Positions 1-5,480 are shown, numbered from the stretch's first letter. The stretch: DNA of 5,827 nucleotides from QQUD01 sp039029915 (GCA_039029915.1 JBCCFD010000486.1:1-5827); one strand, 5' to 3'. Numbers and translations are program-made. The notes: generated by a model from the sequence alone, not told the origin.

Positions 1-603
1 CCAGCTGTCGTGAGGCTGTCCATAAACGATGTATTGGGAAACCCGCCCAAAGTGAATGGCGCTGTTGTAGCCGATTTGCCGAACAGAATCATAGTGCGGA
101 TGGGCTGTCGTTGTTGTCATCGGGATTTCGGTTAGGTAACTAACTTCGCCGACCGTTTCCAGCGTGTCAGGATCAAACTCCAAAGGAATGGGGAGTTCAG
201 TCATAGCGATAAATTTATCGGCGATTTTGGTAATGTTAACGTTGGTGTTGGTCGTGAAGTTGGGTGAGAATGTTGACATCAAGCGCTGGAAGATGTTGCG
301 ACACGGGTCTGTGGCAAATTCGCTGTAGGTTAGCTTGCCCGTTTTTTCGGCGGACTTAAACGTATTGCTTTGGATAAATTTATTCGCGTAGTCAACTTGG
401 CCATCTTGAAACGAAAATTTATGAAGCATCGCTTGCCCATCAAACCAGTGGCGTACGCTTTGCTTTGGCAAATCCCAGCGGGCGGGACCGTTGCGCACCA
501 GCGTTCCGGATAGCCAGCTCGGGACGGTTCCTTCGGTGGGGAGGTTGTCTAAAATCATCTCTTTGTCTAGATTCTGGTATCCCGCTCGAAACGGCCGTTT
601 CAT
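1..603 (-). CDS. Carotenoid oxygenase family protein (carotenoid/apocarotenoid cleavage dioxygenase), N-terminal part
   Basis: This is the first 201 codons of a gene that runs off the left edge; family members are usually 450-550 residues. The family uses a non-haem Fe(II) held by four histidines in a seven-bladed propeller to cleave carotenoids, apocarotenoids or stilbenes with O2. Visible hallmarks are GTLVRNGP (residues 33-40), HWFDGQAMLHKF (52-63), NTNVNITKIADKFIAMTE (119-136), DPDTLETVG (144-152) and TAHPHYD (166-172). H168 in the last motif is the likely first iron ligand; the other three lie outside the window. The N-terminal blade resembles the animal BCO/RPE65-like branch more than plant CCDs. 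The ATG at 603 is preceded on the minus strand by gtgaggaagg, a purine-rich ribosome site. The gene is divergent from the 787-3849 cluster. Family assignment is strong; the substrate is unknown, and no carotenoid biosynthesis gene is visible nearby. Confidence 0.93.
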   Translation of the reverse strand, partial: MKRPFRAGYQNLDKEMILDNLPTEGTVPSWLSGTLVRNGPARWDLPKQSVRHWFDGQAMLHKFSFQDGQVDYANKFIQSNTFKSAEKTGKLTYSEFATDPCRNIFQRLMSTFSPNFTTNTNVNITKIADKFIAMTELPIPLEFDPDTLETVGEVSYLTEIPMTTTTAHPHYDSVRQIGYNSAIHFGRVSQYIVYGQPHDSW

Positions 604-632
604 ATACACCTTCCTCACTTAATGATTGAACA

Positions 633-662
633 ATTACTTCCAGCTTACCACTGTTTGGGCAA
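633..662 (-). promoter_or_regulatory. Weak candidate promoter of the carotenoid oxygenase gene
   Basis: Read on the minus strand, TTGCCC (662-657) lies 18 bp from AGTAAT (638-633), each matching four of six sigma-70 consensus bases. It sits about 30 bp upstream of the start codon at 603. The match is poor, so this is only the best site seen in the interval. A small palindrome, attg-aa-caat (625-634), lies just downstream and overlaps the proposed -10. Confidence 0.22.
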
Positions 663-702
663 ATCGACCTGTATTTTTTTAACAACCAAGACCTTTAAGA
701 CC

Positions 703-741
703 GCAAAGTATGGATTGGCTATTTATCTTTGCATACTTTGC
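703..741. promoter_or_regulatory. Perfect 10-bp inverted repeat in the divergent intergenic region
   Basis: GCAAAGTATG (703-712) and CATACTTTGC (732-741) are exact reverse complements separated by 19 bases. The pair sits 46 bp before the NTF2-like gene and 100 bp from the carotenoid oxygenase start. As DNA the half-sites are 29 bp centre to centre, close to three helical turns, which suits a regulator binding as a dimer or looping. As RNA it would make a 10-bp stem in the leader of the three-gene cluster. No run of T follows it, so it is not a standard intrinsic terminator. No clear sigma-70 promoter for the cluster was found in this interval. Which role applies cannot be decided from sequence. 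Confidence 0.6.
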
Positions 742-742
742 A

Positions 743-768
743 GTTTGTTGATATTTATTCAAACAAAC
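743..768. repeat. AT-rich hairpin next to the ribosome binding site of the NTF2-like gene
   Basis: GTTTGTTGA (743-751) can pair with TCAAACAAAC (759-768), with one bulged A and a seven-base loop (752-758). It begins two bases after the larger inverted repeat. It ends five bases before the gtgagg ribosome site at 774-779. It is AU-rich and weak, and could be part of a compound operator or simply chance. Confidence 0.35.
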
Positions 769-786
769 AAAATGTGAGGAAATAGC

Positions 787-1161
787 ATGCCTGAAAAAAC
801 GAAAGATGAAAAAGAGGTTGTTGCGGTGATTGATCGGTATATTGAAAGCTATATCAATGCAGATATCCCTGCCCTGCGAACTGTTTTTGCAAGTGATGCG
901 ATCATGAATGGTTACCTAGATGGCAGACTCATTGAAGGGACCCCAGAACCGTTTATACAAAATGTCGCCTCAAATCCGTCATTAAAAATGTCTGGCGCTG
1001 AGCCGAAGTACAACATTGAACAGCTCTCGATTACTGACAATGCCGCGTCTGTTGTTGTGAGAGAAATCGGCTTTGGTCCTTATAATTTTACTGATTACAT
1101 GCACTTGCTCAAGCGAGATGGCGTCTGGAAAATCATTAGCAAAACATTTACAACTTATTGA
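787..1161 (+). CDS. NTF2-like superfamily protein (SnoaL / putative lumazine-binding type)
   Basis: The 124-residue protein has the size and pattern of a single NTF2-like cone. It has an N-terminal helix pair with VVAVIDRYIESYINADIPAL (residues 11-30), then FASDAIMNGYLDG (34-46). The C-terminal sheet signature is FTDYMHLLKRDGVWKIISKTF (101-121). The DYxxLLKxDGxWKIIxKxF ending is typical of the PF12893 'putative lumazine-binding' and DUF4440/SnoaL-like groups. These include enzymes such as cyclases and isomerases as well as non-catalytic ligand binders. No signal peptide or membrane segment is seen, so it is probably cytoplasmic. The ATG follows gtgagg (774-779) by seven bases. It is the first gene of a tight cluster, and only 14 bp separate its TGA from the aminotransferase start, which suggests co-translation. 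The fold is well supported; catalytic activity and ligand are unknown. Confidence 0.85.
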   Translation: MPEKTKDEKEVVAVIDRYIESYINADIPALRTVFASDAIMNGYLDGRLIEGTPEPFIQNVASNPSLKMSGAEPKYNIEQLSITDNAASVVVREIGFGPYNFTDYMHLLKRDGVWKIISKTFTTY

Positions 1162-1164
1162 GAC

Positions 1165-1170
1165 GTGAGG
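1165..1170 (+). promoter_or_regulatory. Ribosome binding site fixing the aminotransferase start
   Basis: GTGAGG lies five bases before the ATG at 1176. The same GTGAGG occurs before the NTF2-like gene (774-779) and before the carotenoid oxygenase gene. A longer reading from TTG at 1158 would overlap the previous stop codon and has no ribosome site of its own, so 1176 is preferred. Confidence 0.7.
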
Positions 1171-1175
1171 CTCCT

Positions 1176-2531
1176 ATGAACAAGCAAAACTCATCTGTCA
1201 ATGCAGCGTGGAGTAAACGAGACCAGAATGCTGTTCAGCATCCGGGTGGGGGCGGAGGAAACAATACGGTTGTGCTTTCTCACGGCAAAGGGTCGCGATT
1301 GTGGGACGTGGCTGGCCGTGAATACATTGACGGTCAGGCGGGCGCATGGCTGGCGCTGGTGGGACACGGCCGTAACGAGCTGGCTGAAATTGCGGCTGAG
1401 CAAATGTCGCGATTGGCACACTTTTCAATCGGATTTGATTACGCTAGCACCCCCGCCATTGAGTTTGCCGAGAAACTTATAGCAAAAGCCCCTGCCAACA
1501 TTGGCAAAGTGCGATTCATGAGTAGCGGTGCTGAAGCAGATGACCATGCCCTTCAGCTTGTCCGCCTCTATCATTTCCAAAAAGGGGACCTTAATCGCAG
1601 AAAAGTATTGGTCCATCACGGTGCTTACCACGGCAGCACATACGGGGGTGCTGAATTAGTCGGTGGCCGACCCGGTGTTGGTGGCAAGTCGGATGAGGTG
1701 ATCCGGCTTACGGCACCTCGCCCCTACCATACAGAGTTTTATAACGGCCGTGACATGACCGATTTTTGTGTTGAGGAGTTGGAAAACGTCATTGCTGAAC
1801 ACGGTGCTGAGAACATTGCGGCTATGTTTGGCGAACTGGTGATTGGCCCTGGCGGCATGATTCCGCTGCCGGATGCATATTGGCCGAGAATAACGGCCGT
1901 TCTAAAAAAGCACGATATCCTCTTCGTTGCAGATGAAGTGGTGACCGCCTTTGGTCGCGCAGGGGCGTGGTTTACAGCCAACGATTACGGACTGGAGCCG
2001 GACATTATCGTGATGGCAAAAGGAATTGCTAGTGGCTATATGCCGCTGGCCGCCTTGCTATTAGACAGTGAGCTGGCCGGTGTAGTCAACGGGTTAGGCC
2101 CCGGCAGCTCGTACGCTGGTCACAGCGTTGGCTGTGCGGTTGGCTTAGCCAATATTGATATTATTGAGCGAGAAAATCTTCTGGAGAATAGCCGGGTACG
2201 CGGGGTGCAGTTTCTTCGAGAGTTGGCCTCATTGAATGACCATCCGCTTGTAGGAGATATTCGGGGCCGCGGATTAATGATCGGCGTTGAGTTAGTGACC
2301 AGTAAGGAGAGCCGTCAATCGTTGTTCAGCGTAGCCCCTGCGTTAAATAAGGAAATCCCGCGCTATATCCGACAGAAGCACAGTGTTCTTTTGGTTGTCC
2401 GTGGTGATGCCATCGTTATTACACCACCGCTTGTCATCAATGCTGAAGAAGTGAGTCATATTTGCAAGGCTGTTATCGACACTATCAACAAGATTGATCA
2501 CAATTATTATACGCTTCCCCCTATTGGCTAA
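1176..2531 (+). CDS. Class III PLP-dependent aminotransferase
   Basis: This 451-residue protein has normal length for class III (omega-amino acid/ornithine-type) transaminases, which are homodimeric cytoplasmic enzymes. They move an amino group, often from a terminal or beta position, to pyruvate or 2-oxoglutarate. Motifs in order are a Gly-rich N-terminal loop, LWDVAGREYIDGQAGAW, and SSGAEADDHA (116-125, phosphate loop). These are followed by YHG (151-153, aromatic stacking), ADEVVTAFGRAG with D253 (pyridine nitrogen), and MAKGIASGY with K282 (Schiff-base lysine). SSYAGHS follows, with S312 where Thr is usual, and then the small C-terminal domain. All catalytic residues are present. Deviations are EADD for the common EANE-like sequence, Ser for the phosphate-binding Thr, and GHS for GHP. 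It resembles the omega-amino acid:pyruvate/taurine branch, but the substrate cannot be assigned. It lies 14 bp after the NTF2-like gene and 49 bp before the amidohydrolase, implying one operon. Confidence 0.93.
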   Translation: MNKQNSSVNAAWSKRDQNAVQHPGGGGGNNTVVLSHGKGSRLWDVAGREYIDGQAGAWLALVGHGRNELAEIAAEQMSRLAHFSIGFDYASTPAIEFAEKLIAKAPANIGKVRFMSSGAEADDHALQLVRLYHFQKGDLNRRKVLVHHGAYHGSTYGGAELVGGRPGVGGKSDEVIRLTAPRPYHTEFYNGRDMTDFCVEELENVIAEHGAENIAAMFGELVIGPGGMIPLPDAYWPRITAVLKKHDILFVADEVVTAFGRAGAWFTANDYGLEPDIIVMAKGIASGYMPLAALLLDSELAGVVNGLGPGSSYAGHSVGCAVGLANIDIIERENLLENSRVRGVQFLRELASLNDHPLVGDIRGRGLMIGVELVTSKESRQSLFSVAPALNKEIPRYIRQKHSVLLVVRGDAIVITPPLVINAEEVSHICKAVIDTINKIDHNYYTLPPIG

Positions 2532-2568
2532 ATGATGAATCATGGTAAGACAAAAAAACAAGAATGAT

Positions 2569-2575
2569 AAGGAAG
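2569..2575 (+). promoter_or_regulatory. Ribosome binding site fixing the amidohydrolase start
   Basis: AAGGAAG lies five bases before ATG 2581. The in-frame upstream ATG at 2542 would add a Lys/Asn-rich 13-residue head (MVRQKNKNDKEEI) and has no purine-rich site before it. The residues from 2581 begin with the usual first strand of the family's small beta domain. Confidence 0.7.
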
Positions 2576-2580
2576 AAATC

Positions 2581-3849
2581 ATGAACGGAAAATTTTATCT
2601 TCAGAGCGGCAATATCATTGATGTGGTGTCGGGTTCGATAATGGTCAAAGGCGCTTTGCTGGTTGACAACGGCCGTATTCAAGCCATTGGACCAAACCTC
2701 AAACGTCCCGATGATGCCCAACTTGTCGACCTATCGGGCAAATACGTGATGCCCGGGATGATTGATGCGCATACTCATATTGCTGCTTCAGCTCTGTCAG
2801 TTCCTAATCAGGCAAGGGGATCATTGCTAAGGCAGAATGTGGATCAGTCAACGGCCGTTCGTACCATTCGCGGTGTTGCCAATGCACAATCATTGCTCTC
2901 TTCAGGCTTTACCTCAATTCGGGACGTGGGTTTGGGAGGGACGTATGCCGATCTTGCCATTGTTAGGGGCATTGATGAAGGTTGGATTTCTGGACCACAC
3001 ACCATTGCCAGCGGAAAAATCATTGGTCCAATCGGAATTCACGCCAATGCAGGCTTGAATCCTGAGCATCCTGAATTATCTTTTATTGACCATATTATCA
3101 CGTCAACAGTTGATGAGATGCGCGAGGCTGTCAGGACAAACATGCAGTATGGGGCTGGCCTCATTAAACTGGCCATCGAAGCTGGCCGACTTTCCTATAC
3201 GGAGGAAGAAATTAAAACGGCCGTTAGCGAGGCCAATCGGGCTGGTCTTCGCGTTGCGGTGCATGCGTTTAATGATAAAGTTACCCAGGCGGCCGTTCGA
3301 GCTGGTGTCACAAGCGTCGAACACGGATTTAACCTCAGTGAAGAAACGCTGCAGATGATGAAAGAGTACGGTGTTTGGTTAGTAGATACCACCTTTACCG
3401 AAGGGAGCCTAGATATGGCCACACCTGCTAATGTTGAACGATGGCTCAATAGGCTCAGACTCGCTTATGAAATCGGAGTGCCGATCGCTTACGGTAGCGA
3501 TGTGTTTTGGCATGTGCCCGGCAGGTCTCGTGGTGAGCTGTCACTTGACAATACAAGAAGCTATCCGCTAGCTGGCATCCCCAACAGGGATATGTTGAAA
3601 TTTATAACGCTCAATGGGGCAACCGTAATGGGCATTGAAGGTCAAACAGGGTCTCTTGATGTTGGCAAGCTGGCCGACATTATCGCCTTAGAGGAAAATC
3701 CGTTAGAAGATATTGAAGCGTTGCGCACCGCTTCGTTTGTGATGAAGCGGGGCGTTATCTATAAACTGGATGGCGTGTATCACTTTGAGCCGACCGGTTT
3801 CTCCGAGACGCCTACAGCGATTGGCCGCCATCACGCTATTAAATGGTAG
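2581..3849 (+). CDS. Metal-dependent amidohydrolase (prolidase/imidazolonepropionase-like group)
   Basis: The 422-residue product is a TIM-barrel amidohydrolase flanked by a small beta domain. The metal site is complete: H64 and H66 in PGMIDAHTH, K196 in GLIKLAIEAG (likely the carboxylated bridging lysine), H228 in VAVHAF, H248 in SVEHG, and D307 in YGSD. The GFTSIRDVG strand and the C-terminal GSLDVGKLADIIALEENPLEDI are typical of the COG1228 branch. That branch includes Xaa-Pro/Xaa-Arg dipeptidases and imidazolonepropionase relatives. A lysine-bridged binuclear zinc centre fits dipeptide or amide hydrolysis better than imidazolonepropionase, which lacks that lysine. There is no signal peptide, so it should be cytoplasmic. 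It is the last gene of the three-gene cluster. Supplying amino acids or an amine to the neighbouring aminotransferase is a reasonable but unproven link. The superfamily is certain; the substrate is not. Confidence 0.93.
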   Translation: MNGKFYLQSGNIIDVVSGSIMVKGALLVDNGRIQAIGPNLKRPDDAQLVDLSGKYVMPGMIDAHTHIAASALSVPNQARGSLLRQNVDQSTAVRTIRGVANAQSLLSSGFTSIRDVGLGGTYADLAIVRGIDEGWISGPHTIASGKIIGPIGIHANAGLNPEHPELSFIDHIITSTVDEMREAVRTNMQYGAGLIKLAIEAGRLSYTEEEIKTAVSEANRAGLRVAVHAFNDKVTQAAVRAGVTSVEHGFNLSEETLQMMKEYGVWLVDTTFTEGSLDMATPANVERWLNRLRLAYEIGVPIAYGSDVFWHVPGRSRGELSLDNTRSYPLAGIPNRDMLKFITLNGATVMGIEGQTGSLDVGKLADIIALEENPLEDIEALRTASFVMKRGVIYKLDGVYHFEPTGFSETPTAIGRHHAIKW

Positions 3850-3904
3850 CTTAGTATCAATTTAAAGAGGCAAGATGGTTAAAACGAAGACCATTTGAAG
3901 CTAC
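3846..3904. terminator. Possible bidirectional terminator hairpin between convergent genes
   Basis: GTAGCTT (3846-3852) pairs exactly with AAGCTAC (3898-3904). Inside it, CAAGATGGT (3871-3879) pairs with ACCATTTG (3890-3897) with one bulged G and a ten-base loop. The two stems are continuous on the 3' side and separated by an 18-base bulge on the 5' side. The position between two converging genes suits transcription termination. However, there is no T-tract, and the stem overlaps the amidohydrolase stop codon, so the call is weak. Confidence 0.3.
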
Positions 3905-3915
3905 TTTCACGAATA

Positions 3916-5196
3916 TTATCGATCCCCGATCCCTGATCCCTGCTCACCACCAAACGCTAATTCAGCAACGGGTGCTCGGCTGACGCCAAAGTAACCCCAA
4001 ATGAGCGCGGGGACGATGGAAAATACGGCCGTGATGATCAACAGGCCCGCAATCGACAACCCAATATCCAAAACATACCCAGCCAAACCCGCCGCAATCG
4101 CACTAAACAGCGTGTGCAGAGCAAACTCCACTGAAAAGACCCGACCGCGCATTTCGTTTGGTAACAACGTCATGAGCAACTGCGATGACATCACCCATAA
4201 ATTACCGCTCCCAAACCCGATCAGCACCCAAGCAAATAAAATGACAGGGAAATTGAAGAGCGTTGCTGCAATAGCCAAGCCCACAGCATCAATGAGATAG
4301 CAAGTAATAATAAAGCGACGAATCTTTTTTAAATCATCTCCAACAATATACCGCCCCACCACAGGCCCCAATGCGGCGCCAATGCCCTGAAAGGCAAACA
4401 TTAGCCCAAGGCTAATTGAGCCACCTTCGCCAATCACAAACAAATTTTCAGCAATCGATACCTGAATCACTTGAATCCCTGCCCAAGTAGTCACTGTTAA
4501 AAATGATTTGTGCAGCGCAATCAGCAAAATATCTGATTTTTGGCGCAGGTAGTGCAGTCCATCCATATAAGATTGCAGTGCGGCTGACACGCTTTGATCG
4601 CTCTCAACATCACCATCTGGTCGATAGACCACCATCATTAAAAAGACAATCGACAGCAAAAAGGTGATGCCATCAATCGTAAAGGCGGTGTAAATACCAA
4701 AAATGCCGGATACCAAGCCCCCAACCGCCGCGCCAAGCGTCAGCATCACTGACCACGTGATTGTGCCCAGCACATTGGCCGTACCCAGTTCTTCTTCATT
4801 AACGAGGTCAGGCAAAAGAGCGTTGTATGTTGGGTTAAAGAAGCCGCTAATACCAAGTTGAATAAAAGTCAGCGTATAGATGAGCCAGACGTGTTCCGGC
4901 TCTCGCACCAGTAAGAAGCCAAATGCCGTCATCGCCCGGGCAACATCGGACACAATCAGGATTGTCTTGCGGTTAAACTGGTCGGCCACCACTCCAGCCA
5001 CGGGGCTGACTAAAAAGGGTGCCAGCATCCGCGCCACAAACAGCGCCCCTACTGCCAAACCTGACTCCGTCAGTTGAGCAATTAGCGCTGCGGAGGCGAT
5101 CAGATTAAACCAATCCCCAAACATGCTGATGATTTGCCCAAACCACAGGTTGCGGAAGTTTTTGTTTTGGCGAATAAGCTGTCCGTAGCCGACCAT
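3916..5196 (-). CDS. MFS transporter, putative exporter (MFS_3 / EntS-like)
   Basis: The 426-residue protein has about 12 hydrophobic segments in two six-helix halves. The first half spans roughly residues 17-190 and the second 223-403, joined by a charged loop at about 191-222. MFS motif A is GVVADQFNRK (68-77) between helices 2 and 3, and LLPNEMRGRVFS (344-355) is the matching conserved loop of the second half. NPTYNALLPDLV (121-132) is typical of the MFS_3/enterobactin-exporter-like group, whose members export siderophores, drugs or other small molecules across the inner membrane by proton exchange. The ATG at 5196 is preceded on the minus strand by aaaggaac at a good distance. The last residues (QGSGIGDR) are encoded by a heptamer tandem repeat and are probably not functional. 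It converges on the amidohydrolase and diverges from the phosphorylase gene, so it is probably its own transcript. Export is inferred from family; the substrate is unknown. Confidence 0.9.
   Translation of the reverse strand: MVGYGQLIRQNKNFRNLWFGQIISMFGDWFNLIASAALIAQLTESGLAVGALFVARMLAPFLVSPVAGVVADQFNRKTILIVSDVARAMTAFGFLLVREPEHVWLIYTLTFIQLGISGFFNPTYNALLPDLVNEEELGTANVLGTITWSVMLTLGAAVGGLVSGIFGIYTAFTIDGITFLLSIVFLMMVVYRPDGDVESDQSVSAALQSYMDGLHYLRQKSDILLIALHKSFLTVTTWAGIQVIQVSIAENLFVIGEGGSISLGLMFAFQGIGAALGPVVGRYIVGDDLKKIRRFIITCYLIDAVGLAIAATLFNFPVILFAWVLIGFGSGNLWVMSSQLLMTLLPNEMRGRVFSVEFALHTLFSAIAAGLAGYVLDIGLSIAGLLIITAVFSIVPALIWGYFGVSRAPVAELAFGGEQGSGIGDR
3921..3941. repeat. Three tandem 7-bp repeats at the 3' end of the MFS gene
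   Basis: GATCCCC (3921-3927), GATCCCT (3928-3934) and GATCCCT (3935-3941) are head-to-tail heptamers. On the minus strand they encode most of the last eight residues of the transporter, just before its TAA. Because seven is not a multiple of three, gain or loss of a unit would change the C-terminal tail and stop position. Confidence 0.75.
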
Positions 5197-5223
5197 GAAG
5201 TGGGTTCCTTTTGAATGTTGGTA

Positions 5224-5252
5224 GTTATACTCTTGAAATGTTCTTTCGTGAA
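5224..5252 (-). promoter_or_regulatory. Candidate promoter of the MFS transporter gene
   Basis: On the minus strand TTCACG (5252-5247) is followed after exactly 17 bp by TATAAC (5229-5224), matching four and five of six sigma-70 consensus bases. The predicted start would lie about 20 bases before the ribosome site and ATG at 5196. A second -10-like TATATT occurs further upstream, around 5277-5282, with a poor -35. Confidence 0.42.
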
Positions 5253-5297
5253 GAGGTTGGTGTTAAGGAAATAGAATATAATCATGTTGCCGCTAGA

Positions 5298-5396
5298 AGT
5301 GACCTTTAATTGTCACTCTGAACGAATCTTTTAGAATATTCCATAATGCAATGACCAGTGAAGAATACGGCTTTTGCAAACTAGAGCTTCTTCACT
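5298..5396. repeat. Hairpin-rich intergenic segment resembling a dispersed repeat
   Basis: AGTGAC (5298-5303) and GTCACT (5312-5317) form an exact inverted repeat with an eight-base loop. AGTGAAGAA (5357-5365) and TTCTTCACT (5388-5396) form a nine-base exact inverted repeat with a 22-base loop. The stretch from 5311 onward, TGTCACTCTGAACGAATCT, closely resembles the 'GTCATTCTGAACGAA..GAAGAATCT' type of intergenic repeat recalled from several environmental bacterial genomes, but with an apparent short deletion. Both flanking genes read away from it, so terminators are not expected here. The hairpins are seen directly; the repeat-family identity is from memory and needs a genome-wide search. 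Confidence 0.45.
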
Positions 5397-5422
5397 CATC
5401 GATAGGTAGTTGATGGTGACAT

Positions 5423-5451
5423 TTGACTCGTTCAAAATGATACGATCTAAT
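5423..5451 (+). promoter_or_regulatory. Sigma-70-type promoter of the purine nucleoside phosphorylase gene
   Basis: TTGACT (5423-5428) and TCTAAT (5446-5451) each match five of six consensus bases and are separated by an ideal 17 bp. The predicted transcription start is near 5458, giving a leader of about 23 bases before ATG 5481. This is the best promoter in the window. Confidence 0.72.
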
Positions 5452-5452
5452 A

Positions 5453-5468
5453 ACGCAAACGTTTAAAT
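5453..5468. promoter_or_regulatory. PurR-like (LacI-family) operator at the transcription start
   Basis: ACGCAAACGTTTAAAT contains the perfect palindrome AAACGTTT (5457-5464). Its first 12 bases are identical to the E. coli PurR operator ACGCAAACGTTTTCGT; the right outer half has diverged. LacI/GalR-family regulators generally recognise palindromes with a central CG flanked by A and T tracts. It lies just after the -10 box, over the predicted start of transcription, a position where a bound repressor would block transcription. The downstream gene acts on purine nucleosides, which fits. The regulator itself is not in the window. Confidence 0.55.
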
Positions 5469-5480
5469 GGAGCACCTAAT

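Larger units (their letters stand above)
591..4032. repeat. Highly iterated palindrome ACGGCCGT, eight dispersed copies
   Basis: Exact copies begin at 591, 1366, 1744, 1893, 2669, 2851, 3217 and 4025. Four are the longer palindrome AACGGCCGTT (590, 1892, 2850, 3216), and the first extends to the 12-bp AAACGGCCGTTT (589-600). All lie inside genes. They are read in three frames: as Thr-Ala-Val (1893, 2851, 3217, 4025), as Asn/His-Gly-Arg (1366, 1744, 2669) and as Lys-Arg-Pro-Phe (591). That argues for a DNA-level cause rather than a shared protein motif. Degenerate relatives with the CGGCCG core occur at 3290 and 5821. The coordinates give the span of the family, not one continuous element. Confidence 0.8.

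Noticed and set aside
655..683. Plus-strand promoter TTGGGC - 17 bp - TTTAAC for the three-gene cluster
   Set aside because: The matches are only three and four of six. The spacing is right, but the quality is no better than chance in an AT-rich interval.
440..685. Minus-strand 81-residue open frame overlapping the carotenoid oxygenase start
   Set aside because: It lies on the same strand but in another frame of the clearly conserved oxygenase. It has an Arg/Pro-rich composition and no ribosome site, so it is a shadow frame.
1158..1175. TTG start extending the aminotransferase by six residues
   Set aside because: It overlaps the previous stop codon and lacks its own ribosome site. ATG 1176 has GTGAGG at proper spacing.
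2542..2580. Upstream in-frame ATG for the amidohydrolase
   Set aside because: There is no purine-rich site before it, and the extra residues are Lys/Asn-rich and unlike the family. ATG 2581 has AAGGAAG five bases upstream.
4001..4300. Plus-strand 99-residue open frame inside the transporter gene
   Set aside because: It is antisense to conserved transporter helices. Low-complexity Ala/Ser/Thr/Lys composition is typical of the reverse of a membrane protein gene.
5100..5285. Minus-strand 61-residue open frame across the transporter start
   Set aside because: It is out of frame with the transporter, has no family resemblance, and would start inside the intergenic region without a good ribosome site.
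5357..5396. Intrinsic terminator from the AGTGAAGAA/TTCTTCACT hairpin
   Set aside because: The loop is 22 bases, no T-tract follows, and both flanking genes read away from it.
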